DNA from: Tritrichomonas foetus
Lineage: Eukaryota; Parabasalia; Tritrichomonadida; Tritrichomonadidae
Direction: 5' to 3'
Length of the DNA: 53,382 bases
Assembly: GCA_001839685.1 (NCBI GenBank)
Contig: MLAK01000068.1
Coordinates: 79,266 to 132,647, forward strand
Below, in pieces: positions 16,884 to 26,528 of the stretch; position 1 is the first letter of the stretch, and the number at the start of each line of letters is the position of its first letter. The notes beneath the pieces were generated by a model, which did no database searches, was not told where the DNA came from, and was given only the letters and a program-made list of their open reading frames with translations. The translations under genes were made by a program, and so were the position numbers.

Positions 16884-19796
16884 ATGTTTTTTGCTTTTAT
16901 TTCCTTGGTATTATCCTACAATATTTATCGTGGTGATTGTGAGGCAATTTTAGATACCTATAAGTATGATTTAACCAAGTTTATTGGTGGTGATCCATAT
17001 ATCATCACTGGCGATGATTATACATATTACATTAGAATGTGTCCTGAACCTGGTGAAGGTGATAGACAAGATGTATTTTTAATGCAATGTGGTAAAGGAT
17101 CAGGAAAGAATTGCATTGATGTAATTACCCAAAATTCGTTAGATTATAAACCTAGAAACCCACAAAACTTTAGTGAAGGCTTAATATATTTTGCTGACAG
17201 CGAACCATACACTGAAAACAACAATACTTATAAAACACTTGATCTAACATTTGACCTTATTTGTGATCCAACCGCTGTTGATACAAAAATCGACTTTACT
17301 TATGTGATTGATGATCAATCATCGATAGGACAAATTACTGCTCGAGGAAGAACAGACGCAGCATGCCCAAAAACTGTTCCAAGTCCTACACCAACTCCTG
17401 TCTATGAACCAGATTGTCATTACACTGATAGAAAAGATGATGATAGTGATATTGGAATTGATGGTGATCTTGCACTTTTAAATGATGGTCCATTTGGTGT
17501 AAAAACTCATATTATTGTTGATGGTGTTGAAAAAACATTGTTTTATCAAGCTTGTGAAAGAATGAAATGCCCACCAACTTATACTTGCTCATCTGATATT
17601 TATTCATCTGCTTGGCTATGCGATAAAGATGAGAGAACATGTGACTCATATGGAGTCAGTGTTGACGATATTAATTTAAAGCCTGTAAGTTCATCTTCTC
17701 TCGCATCAGGAATGATTTATCGTATGGAAGAAACAACCACTGGCAAATCTGTAAATCTTACACTTTGGTGTAGTGAAACATATCCTGATGGACACATATT
17801 GTGGTCTGATAAAGGACAAATTAATGATGATACTCTGATTATTGGTGGACAAGCCAAAGAATTCTGTCTGAAAGTCATTCCTACACCAAACCCACCTCCA
17901 GTTGGTGGACCATGTTCTTTTAGAGAATCATTTAATGAAGAACTCGTGTCAATCAATCTTGCAACATATAACCTTGGTAATACAGGTTGGACTGCAAATG
18001 TAACTGTTGATGCAACGACATCTCATCCTAATTCTACTTTAATTTATCAACCATGTGGTGGAATTATGTGTCCAGCTGATACTTACTGTGATGGAGATGA
18101 AGATGCAGAAGTTTGGCTATGTTATACACAAAATGATTTCAGAGAGTGCGTTGGTTATGGTCTTTATAAGAATAATGTGTCAATTAGTTTGTATAATCCA
18201 ACTGATATTGATGGTGGCCTTCTTGCTCACTATACAGGTGATAATAGACGTTTTGCCGATGTTACGATATATTGTAATCAATTCTTAGAACCAGATACTT
18301 TTGAATTACCAAATTATGTAACTTTAATTGATAGGAGACTAAGTTTCTATGTATCAGCAAAAGATGCATGTCCTGCGACTTTACCAGAGCCAACAAAAGG
18401 ACCATCACCATCAGCATCACCAGTACCAATTTCCTGGCATCCTAAAAAGCCAACAAAACCAGTTAATCCAACCCCAACTCCACAACCAACAGTTTCACCA
18501 AACTTTTTCTTATATGATGATACAAAATACATCAATTTATCATTGGATGAACTTAAACAGCAAATTTTTTCAAGTAAAATTCTTGTCTCACATGATAAAC
18601 AAGGTGATTATTTAAATGTTTCATGGCATCCATGGATTCGTTTAGGCTGTCCTTCGGGCTATAATTGCGGTGTATTTAAATATGCTAATATGTGGACATG
18701 TTGGGTTGAAGATGATAAAACTAATTATTGTCATCCGACTGCAGATAATTCAATTTCATTAGAGGCTAGACTTGCTACTAGTGGAGATGGTATTTCTTCT
18801 GGTTTTATCCTTGATTATGGAGGTGGTTATGGTTTTGATACCAAGTTTATTGTGGAGTGTAATGGATTTGAATCAGAATCAATTAGTTTTGATGATGGTG
18901 CAGATACAACTTATTATGATGATCCACGATTATCTGTAATAGTTGATTCTAGTATTGCTTGTCCAAAGAACTTTGCTACTCCTACTTTACCACCAACACC
19001 TGCCCCAACACCAACAATTGATCCTAATGCGAAACCAGACAGATCATTTACATCAAATGAATATGATGGCAAAGAAATTCGTTTTGATTTGAATGATTAT
19101 TCTACATATAAATCTACTGTTATCTTAAGTGATAATGGAAATGTTATTAAATCTGTGCTTGTTTATAATCCATCAGGTGTTCAAAGCTGCCCTGATGGAT
19201 ATTATTGTGTAACACAAGAAAAATCATCCCTTTGGAATTGCATTAATTCAACAACACGAAATAACATTTGTATTCCAATTGGTGATGACCGCTATGGACT
19301 TAAATTCACTGTTCCTGCAAACTCAAATGACATTAACAAAGAGAATCACATTAATAAGCAAACTGAAATTAATGAGCTTTATGGAATACCAAACAAAGTG
19401 TCTGTGACATATGGTGGAGGATATTCGGATACTTCTGCTATAATTAACTTAATTTGTGATGAAGGTGTTTCTGGATTCCTCTTCCAAACTATTGGTTCAA
19501 TAGAAAATAACAATTATATATACAATGTGAATACAAATGCTGCCTGTCCAGTTGATAAATCCAGAAAAGTCATTTCTGGTGGTGCAATTTTCTTAATTTG
19601 TGTCATTATTATTTGTGTTTTATATTTCGCAATTGGAATGATTGTGAATTATGTTAAAGATGGAATAATTATGATTCCAAATGCTGGATTTTGGAATGAA
19701 TTCGGCCTCAGCATTTCAGCGGCAGTTGCTTTCTTGTTTTCTTGTGGAAAAACAAAAGAAATTACTCTCCAATCAAATTATGATAAAATTACATAA
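16884..19796 (+). CDS. M6P-receptor/Atg27-like protein with five MRH-type lumenal modules
   Basis: Probable type I sorting or surface receptor, 970 aa from the ATG at 16884. That Met begins a good signal peptide (MFFAFISLVLSYNIYRGDC); the frame also runs 44 codons further upstream. Five Cys-containing modules lie at about 18-161, 178-329, 343-495, 540-693 and 720-888. Module 1 matches the mannose-6-phosphate receptor homology pattern: YKYDLTKF, YYIRMC, a C pair, L-T-F-D-L-I-C-D, and an end R-G-R-T-D-A-A-C-P. All but module 2 end in a similar A-C-P; module 2 ends F-C-L. Linkers are Pro/Thr-rich (for example VPSPTPTPVYEP). After one membrane helix (about 897-922) the tail has IGMIVNYVKDGIIMIPNAGFW, closely like the I-P-x-x-x-F-W tail of Atg27 and cation-independent M6P receptors. 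A role in sorting lysosomal or secreted hydrolases is inferred; M6P-binding residues cannot be confirmed by eye. Confidence 0.78.
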   Translation: MFFAFISLVLSYNIYRGDCEAILDTYKYDLTKFIGGDPYIITGDDYTYYIRMCPEPGEGDRQDVFLMQCGKGSGKNCIDVITQNSLDYKPRNPQNFSEGLIYFADSEPYTENNNTYKTLDLTFDLICDPTAVDTKIDFTYVIDDQSSIGQITARGRTDAACPKTVPSPTPTPVYEPDCHYTDRKDDDSDIGIDGDLALLNDGPFGVKTHIIVDGVEKTLFYQACERMKCPPTYTCSSDIYSSAWLCDKDERTCDSYGVSVDDINLKPVSSSSLASGMIYRMEETTTGKSVNLTLWCSETYPDGHILWSDKGQINDDTLIIGGQAKEFCLKVIPTPNPPPVGGPCSFRESFNEELVSINLATYNLGNTGWTANVTVDATTSHPNSTLIYQPCGGIMCPADTYCDGDEDAEVWLCYTQNDFRECVGYGLYKNNVSISLYNPTDIDGGLLAHYTGDNRRFADVTIYCNQFLEPDTFELPNYVTLIDRRLSFYVSAKDACPATLPEPTKGPSPSASPVPISWHPKKPTKPVNPTPTPQPTVSPNFFLYDDTKYINLSLDELKQQIFSSKILVSHDKQGDYLNVSWHPWIRLGCPSGYNCGVFKYANMWTCWVEDDKTNYCHPTADNSISLEARLATSGDGISSGFILDYGGGYGFDTKFIVECNGFESESISFDDGADTTYYDDPRLSVIVDSSIACPKNFATPTLPPTPAPTPTIDPNAKPDRSFTSNEYDGKEIRFDLNDYSTYKSTVILSDNGNVIKSVLVYNPSGVQSCPDGYYCVTQEKSSLWNCINSTTRNNICIPIGDDRYGLKFTVPANSNDINKENHINKQTEINELYGIPNKVSVTYGGGYSDTSAIINLICDEGVSGFLFQTIGSIENNNYIYNVNTNAACPVDKSRKVISGGAIFLICVIIICVLYFAIGMIVNYVKDGIIMIPNAGFWNEFGLSISAAVAFLFSCGKTKEITLQSNYDKIT

Positions 19797-20022
19797 GTAG
19801 TTTTTTGATCAGTAATTTAGCTAGTAATATAAAACTATTTAAGAGTGTGTTTCCATTCTGATTCTTTTTTAGTGAATTTAGAATAAATAAATACTTTTTC
19901 AATAAAATATGTCATAAATTAAATTAAATTATAAGATTTTATTAAATTAAATTAAATAATTAAATACTTTTTTTTCTTCAAAATATTGGAAGTAAGCAAT
20001 AAATCATGATAATGAAATTTGC

Positions 20023-20661
20023 TTAAGAAAACGCTTGCATAAGTTGAACAAATTGTGTGAAATCTAGTTGGTCAATTCTTTTATCAAAAAATGTAAAGAC
20101 TGCTTCAATAAAATCTTCTGTTGAAAATGACAAATTAATTTCTGCAGCGATCCTGCAAAGTGATGCCAATCTTACATATTTTTCATTAGAGTTTGCTGGA
20201 TTATATCGAACAACAAAAATCCACATATTTGAAATCAGGGATCTTTCTGTTGTCGAATCGAGCGAAATTGCTGTTGTTCTGTGATTCTTGATTCCTTCGG
20301 CAAATTCTGTAAGAATCTTAATCTGTGCATCTGTGAGTTTTGGATTCAGATTAACTTCAAGTGTTTTACATGTAACTTCATCTTCAAGGAAATTGATAAA
20401 CTTCTTTGGCGAAATCTTCTTCTTAAATACTTCATACAATGAAAAAATATCTGTGAGCTTTTCAACAGGTATCTTTGCTCTTTGACAATAAGGAACTAAT
20501 TCGTTAAATGTAATAAAAGGAAGATCTTCTCTTTTGATTGCTTCAAATATCTTTTTCGACTCAATTCCAACAAAATCTTTCAAGATTTCGTGCCTTAAAG
20601 TACGTCTGTCTTTCGCAACTTGATTCATAAGTTTCTTTGTAATACTTTTATTTAACGTCAT
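20023..20661 (-). CDS. EF-hand-like protein with degenerate loops
   Basis: 212-aa helical protein with EF-hand spacing but weak calcium loops. The C-terminus reads DFIEAVFTFFDKRIDQLDFTQFVQLM, which has the helix-loop-helix shape and the D-F-x-x-F-V-x-L-M tail of a calmodulin-type hand. The loop D-K-R-I-D-Q-L-D-F is short of ligands. Similar helix pairs occur near residues 45-75 (ITFNELVPYCQRAKIPVEKL) and 76-100. It probably binds no calcium and may be a structural partner. The start is an ATG. It diverges from the bromodomain gene across about 150 bp. The family is trichomonad-style and I cannot assign a specific function. Confidence 0.5.
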   Translation of the reverse strand: MTLNKSITKKLMNQVAKDRRTLRHEILKDFVGIESKKIFEAIKREDLPFITFNELVPYCQRAKIPVEKLTDIFSLYEVFKKKISPKKFINFLEDEVTCKTLEVNLNPKLTDAQIKILTEFAEGIKNHRTTAISLDSTTERSLISNMWIFVVRYNPANSNEKYVRLASLCRIAAEINLSFSTEDFIEAVFTFFDKRIDQLDFTQFVQLMQAFS

Positions 20662-20807
20662 GTCTCACAATTTTTTCAACATATCGGTGGCCAAATAACT
20701 GGCGGTTATATTTCTGAAAACAGAAAGAGAGGAATTCTTTCAAAATCCATGTGAACGATAAAAACTCACACAAATATGACCGATTGGTGAATTTTTTGAA
20801 TGATAAG

Positions 20808-21503
20808 ATGAAAAAAGAAAAATCTATGATAATTCGATTAAAATTACCTAACACAGAAAAATGTAAGGTAATAACAAAGGAATTTTTAACAAAACCATGC
20901 TCAATTTGGTTTCGAACGCCAGTTGACCCTATCAGAGACGGTCTTGAAGATTATCCAGATATCATCAAAAAACCAATGGATTTGGGAACAATTAACGACA
21001 AACTACAGAAAAGAAAATACGATAGCGTTTTAGAATGGTACGAAGACATGTGCCTTGTTTTTCAGAATGCGATCGATTACTATCCGTACGATAGCCCGCT
21101 GTCGATGATTGCACGTTATCGCTTAGAGGAATTCAAGAAAGCAGCAACAGGATTCAATATAACTACAGAACAGGAGTGGACAGACTCAATTCAACATGTA
21201 TCAAATAAACTCATAAAAATGATTTCACAGCCGCCTTCATTTCAGAAAACTAATCCAAATATTGCAATTTTATGCCAGAGAGCAGAAAAAACTTTACCGC
21301 CTGACAAGCAAGCAATAGCGAGCTATGTTGAGAAGTTGAATTCAATAACAGGTGACGACGACGTTCGTGAGGAGGTTATTGGAATATTAAAAGAGATAGA
21401 AGGAATGCCAGCTGAAGAAATTTCTGCACAGCCGATTGATCTTGAGAATCTGAAACCAGCTGCCCTGAAATCACTGGTTTTATATGCTAATGAACATTCT
21501 TGA
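20808..21503 (+). CDS. Small BET-type bromodomain protein
   Basis: 231-aa nuclear reader protein with one bromodomain (about residues 20-115) and a C-terminal NET/ET domain (about 175-225). The bromodomain shows IWFRTPVDPI, DYPDIIKKPMDLGTI and the helix C following (VFQNAIDYYPYDSP). At the acetyl-lysine-binding position, where most bromodomains have Asn (Y-N-P-P-D), this protein has Tyr (Y-Y-P-Y-D). The ET segment EEISAQPIDLENLKPAALKSLV matches the BET signature D-E-I-E-I-D-F-E-x-L-K-P-x-T-L-R-x-L. BET proteins usually carry two bromodomains or one plus long tails; this is a minimal version. The frame begins with GTG upstream, so I use the first ATG; a second Met at 20826 is equally possible. 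Confidence 0.85.
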   Translation: MKKEKSMIIRLKLPNTEKCKVITKEFLTKPCSIWFRTPVDPIRDGLEDYPDIIKKPMDLGTINDKLQKRKYDSVLEWYEDMCLVFQNAIDYYPYDSPLSMIARYRLEEFKKAATGFNITTEQEWTDSIQHVSNKLIKMISQPPSFQKTNPNIAILCQRAEKTLPPDKQAIASYVEKLNSITGDDDVREEVIGILKEIEGMPAEEISAQPIDLENLKPAALKSLVLYANEHS

Positions 21504-21918
21504 CACACTTATTTTTTATTTGCTATAAATTATTGATATATATTACTACTTTTCACCTTGATTGTTTTTTTATCAATCTTTATTTCTTTTATTGTATTAA
21601 TTAATTAATTAAATCATGGAAAATGATATGTTTCAAGTAATAAATTCATATTTCTTCAAAGAATAAGGGATTTGTGTTTTCTAAAAAGTAAAAAAAAATT
21701 AAATCTAACAAATACTTTTATTAACAACAAACAGATATGTATAGATTTCACTTTCAATCTGAATTTTAAATTAACTCTAAACAATTTCAAACATATAAGA
21801 AGGAAAGTTTTATGTTTTGGATTGAAGCAACAATTTTAAACATAAAATTTCATTCTATTTTCTATCAATACTTTCCTTCAACAAGGGTTGTACAACTTCA
21901 CCCAAAATCGTTTTTATT
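21504..21918. other. Spacer between convergent genes
   Basis: 415 bp, strongly AT-rich with a TTAATTAATTAATTAA run near 21598-21613. No gene or RNA is seen. It contains the 3' ends of the BET gene (+) and the type II membrane protein (-). Confidence 0.4.
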
Positions 21919-23277
21919 TTATACTTCATAATAAGGTTTGGGTCTATCAGGAAGTTGTAAAGCGTGAAGTGATAAATTCAACTCTTTTCCAATTTTCCAT
22001 CGAATTGGTGCAAAAATCCCGTAAACAGATTGTTCAATTGTTTTTGAAATAGCAAATGCTTTACGAATGATAGAATAAGGTAAAAACAAAAACGAACATG
22101 TTTCAGGATCATTTTGATTCATTAAAGAAAAGGAATTAATGAAATCTTCAAATTTTTCAAATTCAATATAAATTTTTCTTTTTTCAATTAAAGGCTCACT
22201 TTCATCAACTTGAAGGAATCCAATTTCAACAGATGATTGATATTCAATAATTTCTGGTACAGAATAATCATTTTCAGACTCAATTAAATAATAAGTTAAA
22301 TTTTCATTACATTTTTTTGGATTGTTACATTTTAGTTTCGCGTAAGGAGGCAAATAAGTCACTTGTGAATCAATGAATGGAAAATTGAAAGGATTATGTG
22401 AATTAGGACACATCAGTTCTTCTTCATAAGAAGAAAAATTACCATAAAAATAAGGAAGGCTATGTCCAAATTGAATGTTTTCAAATTGTTTAACAATAAA
22501 ACCACCAGTAATAATATCATTTTGCTGTTGTTGGAAATTCGAATAAATATTTGGTCTTTTAAGAATGAAATCATCACTCCAGCCATAAATAAAATAAGTA
22601 ATTGAAGAATCTTGTAGAAAAAAATTACTCGGGTTGGCTAACTTCTCATAAAACTGAGAAAGATTGAATGGTATGCTTAAAACAATAGGAATTGACGTGT
22701 TTATTAATTTTGTTTTGATTTGTTCAATATCATATAAAAATATTGGCGATTTCATTTGAAAAGGGAATTCTATTGTTTTATTATCAGGTAAAACCAATGA
22801 AGGATAAAGGTCAGAATTATTATTTAAACCTAAATAGAATAAATAATATAAAGGAATATTAGTTATATCAAAATTTGAATTAAATGAATTTGTTAAATTC
22901 ATTAATTGGTCAATCAATTCTTCTATTTGATACTCCAAATATTGATTTGGGAAAATTACATGCTTTTGAATTAATTTTGAGCGTAAAGTGGAGAAAAGAA
23001 ATGATACAAATGATGAAACTGCTGAATTTTCAAATAAATAGGAATAATATGAAGGAATATCAAAAGTACTATTAATAGTATACCTATGAGGCAAGTGACA
23101 GTGTAATCCAGAAGATGATCTATCAGTTTTATCTGTAAATGTTATGTTTGTGACACTAACAACAGCAGTGAGTAGTGCCATCACAACAAATACACAACTG
23201 GACAAGATGACAAGAACTTCGGAAACGAAAAGTGATGATGGACAGCATCCTGTCATTTTTGACCATAAATTGACCAT
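21919..23277 (-). CDS. Type II membrane protein with possible papain-like fold
   Basis: 452-aa protein. A short cytosolic start (with a C-C pair) and one membrane helix at about residues 19-45 precede a large ectodomain rich in N-x-S/T sites. Family-like motifs in the ectodomain are FIYGWSDDFI, TGGFIVKQFE ... GHSLPYFYG and an E-E-E-L-M-CPNSHNPFNF segment. The G-G-F-I-V-K stretch followed by G-H-S recalls the G-x-x-I-V-K-N-S-W region near the catalytic Asn of C1 papain-like enzymes, but I see no convincing active-site Cys motif. An inactive or divergent relative is possible, and this is a weak inference. The frame opens at GTG, so I start at the first ATG. It diverges from the Rab gene. Confidence 0.5.
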   Translation of the reverse strand: MVNLWSKMTGCCPSSLFVSEVLVILSSCVFVVMALLTAVVSVTNITFTDKTDRSSSGLHCHLPHRYTINSTFDIPSYYSYLFENSAVSSFVSFLFSTLRSKLIQKHVIFPNQYLEYQIEELIDQLMNLTNSFNSNFDITNIPLYYLFYLGLNNNSDLYPSLVLPDNKTIEFPFQMKSPIFLYDIEQIKTKLINTSIPIVLSIPFNLSQFYEKLANPSNFFLQDSSITYFIYGWSDDFILKRPNIYSNFQQQQNDIITGGFIVKQFENIQFGHSLPYFYGNFSSYEEELMCPNSHNPFNFPFIDSQVTYLPPYAKLKCNNPKKCNENLTYYLIESENDYSVPEIIEYQSSVEIGFLQVDESEPLIEKRKIYIEFEKFEDFINSFSLMNQNDPETCSFLFLPYSIIRKAFAISKTIEQSVYGIFAPIRWKIGKELNLSLHALQLPDRPKPYYEV

Positions 23278-23554
23278 TCCTTTCACAAAACCATGATCAA
23301 AGAAAAGGACGATTCCGATTGAATAAAAAACACTAAAACTTGATGTTTCATTGATTAAATGTTATTTATATTCAATAAAAAGATATTAATAATAGTGCTT
23401 TATGAATGGCCAAAATAAAAAATGAATTAATGAATAGGAAAGTGAAATAAACTCTAGGAAAACATTCTTTATCAGATTGAACTTAATCGACTGTTTACAA
23501 AAGTTTCAGCAGGTATTTGACCGCATATTTTTTTTATATAACAATTCAATTCAA

Positions 23555-24163
23555 ATGTCTACTACATTAACTCATAAAGTTGTTCTTGTTGGTGATTCCT
23601 CTGTTGGAAAAACCTCAATGATCAACCAATGCATTTATGGTTCAGTTTCTGCCGAACATCAACCAACCGTTGGCATCGATTTCTTCGCAAAAGCTTACAA
23701 CATCGATAACAAAGTCGTCAGAGTACAAATCTGGGATACAGCCGGCCAAGAAAAGTTCCACTCATTAATTCCATCATATATTCGACCATCAACCGTCACA
23801 GTCCTCTGCTACGATATAACATCACGATCATCATTTGAAGGCTTAGATCGATGGTTCAAAATGGTCACTGAGATTGCCAACCCACAGTTCTTCGTCGTTG
23901 GCAACAAAGTCGACTTGGAAGACCAACGCGTTGTATCAACCGAAGAAGGCCAAAAGTTTGCTGAGGCTCACCAAACACAATTTATCGAGACAAGTGCAAG
24001 AACAGCAACAAATATAAACGAATTGTTTGACAGAATTGCCCATATTAATTTGAACCAAGCAACAACAACACCAAAATCAGCAGAAGAAGCACCTGCTCCA
24101 CTCGATGGAAAACAATTGGCCGAACAACCAAATGCACAATCTGGTGGATCAAGCTGTTGCTAA
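23555..24163 (+). CDS. Rab6-like small GTPase
   Basis: 202-aa Ras-superfamily GTPase regulating vesicle traffic. P-loop GDSSVGKTS (about residues 13-21), switch I HQPTVGIDFFAK, switch II WDTAGQEKFHSLIPSYIRPS, G4 NKVD and G5 ETSA are all intact. The FHSLIPSYIR-x-S-T-V run after W-D-T-A-G-Q-E is characteristic of Rab6, which controls Golgi retrograde traffic. Other parts diverge enough that Rab6-like is the safe call. The C-terminus ends GGSSCC, a double-Cys geranylgeranylation site for membrane attachment. The frame extends upstream of the usual Rab N-terminus, so the ATG at 23555 (MSTTLTHKVVLVG) is preferred. Confidence 0.93.
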   Translation: MSTTLTHKVVLVGDSSVGKTSMINQCIYGSVSAEHQPTVGIDFFAKAYNIDNKVVRVQIWDTAGQEKFHSLIPSYIRPSTVTVLCYDITSRSSFEGLDRWFKMVTEIANPQFFVVGNKVDLEDQRVVSTEEGQKFAEAHQTQFIETSARTATNINELFDRIAHINLNQATTTPKSAEEAPAPLDGKQLAEQPNAQSGGSSCC

Positions 24164-24546
24164 AATTTTGGTGAATAATATCTAAACTCTTTTTTATCTA
24201 ATTTATTTTTATATATCCACGCTTTTTACTTCTTTTTCTTCACTAACATATATTCTTGAACAAGGCAAATCTTTTCAATCATGTGATTCTTCATTTTAAT
24301 CATATAATTCTTCATTTTAATCATCTGAATCTTCATTTCACTGCACCATTTTACTGTGATATAAACCTAAAATGATATTTAACTGTATTCCCAAAAAGAC
24401 TGTAAAATGTCCTTTAAGACTATTTCTTTAAAAAAAGTGATGCCAAGGAAGAGTTTTTTTATGAATCAAGAAAAAGAATATTTTATTTTAATAAAAATTT
24501 AAAGGAAAGAAAGTTTGATAATAAAAATACTTTTTACACAATTCCT
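24164..24546. other. Spacer with a 21-bp tandem repeat
   Basis: Between the convergent ends of the Rab and PROPPIN genes. It contains three 21-bp units at 24277-24339 (separate entry). Otherwise AT-rich with no gene seen. Confidence 0.45.
24277..24339. repeat. 21-bp tandem repeat, three diverged copies
   Basis: Units at 24277-24297, 24298-24318 and 24319-24339 share the form AATCATnnnAnTCTTCATTTy. The copies differ at a few positions in their centres. The array lies about 110 bp downstream of the Rab stop codon. Confidence 0.85.
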
Positions 24547-25515
24547 CTATTTTAATGTTAAAAGATCAACAAAAGATTCAGTATTTGTACACGATATCGT
24601 TTTTGTTGCTTCACTTACAGTAAAAGTTGCAATTAATCCGGATGCAGAAGCCGCATATAATAATCGATTTGATGCAAAACACAAAACTGGCGATCCAAGT
24701 GACGTGCAAGTTGCCTTCATATCTGAACGAATTTCATTTGCACCTGAATATAAGGCACTAATTGAAAAAACATGAATTGTTCCTTTTGAAGAAGAAACAG
24801 CCAATAATTCTGAACCAGGAGAAAATGAAATACTTTGAATTTCTGCTGCGAGTGTGCCTCTTCGAAACTGTCCGATTAAACTTCCTGTTTTCGTATTATA
24901 CAGTTTAACAACAGTACCAAGTGAAGAAGCTGTTGCAACAAGAGTTCCATCATAGTTCAACTTAAGAAGTGTTATTGGATGTGAATGCGCAGAAATTGAC
25001 AAATCTGGTTTGTCAACTTTATCATTTCGAATAATTCGAACAGTGCCAGGTGTTCTTCCAATTAAAGCAAGAACAAACGATTCACCAAGTTCTATTAAAT
25101 CACATGGAGTTTGCTCATTTGTGTTGGTTTTGTATTGTGAATAAAGCATTGGTGGATCAAAAGAATATAACCTGAATTCACTTTTGGTGGCAAAAGCAAA
25201 CATTTTGTTAAGCATGAAGATGTCTTTTATTGGCTCCGGACTTTGGACCTCAAAAACAACTCGTCCAAGGCTTTCGTTATACACGCAGAGCATTTTTTCT
25301 ATGACCGAAGGAGATCCAATATTTACACTGCAAACGGTTATGCTCGAATCAAATAGTGAAATTGCGCTGCCAAAGCTTTGATCGTCAAATGTTCGATGAA
25401 TTTTCTTTTTGAGTGGATCTAGCGTAAAAATAGCAAAACCATTTGAAAGTGAAATGCATAGTGATTGCGCGCGTGGTGTAAACTTAACTACATTAATTGG
25501 AAATCGCGATGTCAT
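24547..25515 (-). CDS. PROPPIN (Atg18/WIPI) WD-repeat protein
   Basis: 322-aa seven-blade beta-propeller of the PROPPIN family, which binds PI3P and PI(3,5)P2 on autophagic and endosomal membranes. The diagnostic F-R-R-G motif is present at about residues 217-220 within LIGQFRRGTLAAEIQSISFSP, as in Atg18/WIPI. The surrounding blades match: HPITLLKLNYDGTLVATASS before the motif, and GSELLAVSSSKGTIHVFSI after it. The frame is open 38 codons further up, but the family begins near MTSRFPINVVKFTP, so I choose that ATG. An ACGATA element lies 15 bp upstream. It converges with the Rab gene. Specific sub-type (Atg18 versus WIPI4/Atg18-like) is not decided. Confidence 0.88.
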   Translation of the reverse strand: MTSRFPINVVKFTPRAQSLCISLSNGFAIFTLDPLKKKIHRTFDDQSFGSAISLFDSSITVCSVNIGSPSVIEKMLCVYNESLGRVVFEVQSPEPIKDIFMLNKMFAFATKSEFRLYSFDPPMLYSQYKTNTNEQTPCDLIELGESFVLALIGRTPGTVRIIRNDKVDKPDLSISAHSHPITLLKLNYDGTLVATASSLGTVVKLYNTKTGSLIGQFRRGTLAAEIQSISFSPGSELLAVSSSKGTIHVFSISALYSGANEIRSDMKATCTSLGSPVLCFASNRLLYAASASGLIATFTVSEATKTISCTNTESFVDLLTLK

Positions 25516-26528
25516 AAATTTTCTAGTTTTATCGTCAATATTTGAATGTATTTTAATCGTTAAAATCTTCAAATAAAAGATTGTGGTTTTCAATCGCATC
25601 CGGCTTACCAGCCTTTTTAAAAACCTCATTTCACTATATATTCACATAGATAAACCATTTTAATAGTTTTTCTTTTATTCTTTAGGTTAATTGTGTGTCA
25701 TTCATTTTCCTCACTCTCCTATACAAGTTAAAAGCTGCGAACTCCTAAAATATTATGAATATCAAGTTGATGTTTAGCTTAGAAAATGACTGTAATAGTA
25801 TTTATAACCCCATCATAAGTTTTATGAATGATTTGGTGCGAAGTTTTGTTTTTCTTTTTTTTGTTGAAATTATTTGTTTTATTTTAGATCTCATTAATAT
25901 TTTGTTCAATAAGATCATTTTGATTGAAATGTGTGTAATAGACAATTCAAGAATATTGCTGCAGAAATTTGGATCTTACATTTATATGAAGACTTTCTGT
26001 GATGCTAATCATTATAATATTATTTTTATTCTTCATTCTGCGTCTTTACACATATATTTCCTTAAACAATTATCTTGGATTCAGATAAGTTTCACTTTTG
26101 CCTGAGTTTGCTTGGTAAATAAATGTATTTTTATGTGTACAACTAAAGTACACCATAAATCATCTCAAATATCAAATGACAAGAAAATTATATTAGCACA
26201 TCATAAAAAAATATGAGATTCAATTCTTCAAAGATTTTGTTCATTTATTCTTAAGTACAAGTGCACTATGCGAAGATTTTCTTACCCGTAGATTTTGAGA
26301 AACAAATAAAGGTTTTAACGTTTATTGATAAAAGAAAATTCAAAAAGTATCGGCCTAAAATTGAATATATGCTAAAAATATTCGCCAATCAAACATTCGT
26401 GAAGAAAATTGAAATCTTATCAACTCAATTCTTTTATAAACCAATTGAAGACAAAATATTTCAATTATTCAACTCACATCATGAGAGAATAAATGATTGA
26501 AAAAGTTTAAATTTCTCTTTAATCGGAA
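25516..26528. other. One-kilobase spacer upstream of divergent PROPPIN and CARMIL-like genes
   Basis: Two unsupported frames occur here: an ATG frame at 25755-26105 (116 codons, hydrophobic and Phe/Ile-rich) and an ATG-less open stretch at 26261-26500 that looks protein-like (KKYRPKIEYMLKIFANQTFV) but has no recognisable family. The latter may be a gene remnant. Otherwise AT-rich. Confidence 0.4.
25530..25535 (-). promoter_or_regulatory. ACGATA motif upstream of the PROPPIN gene
   Basis: Read on the minus strand, ACGATA lies 14 bp before the preferred PROPPIN ATG at 25515. It is one of four start-proximal occurrences in this window. Its position supports that ATG over the one at the top of the open frame, which lies upstream of the motif. 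Confidence 0.4.

Noticed and set aside
25755..26105. ATG frame of 116 codons in the PROPPIN/CARMIL-like spacer
   Set aside because: Hydrophobic, Phe/Ile-rich composition typical of chance frames in AT-rich DNA, with no family motif. Listed only as a note in the spacer entry.
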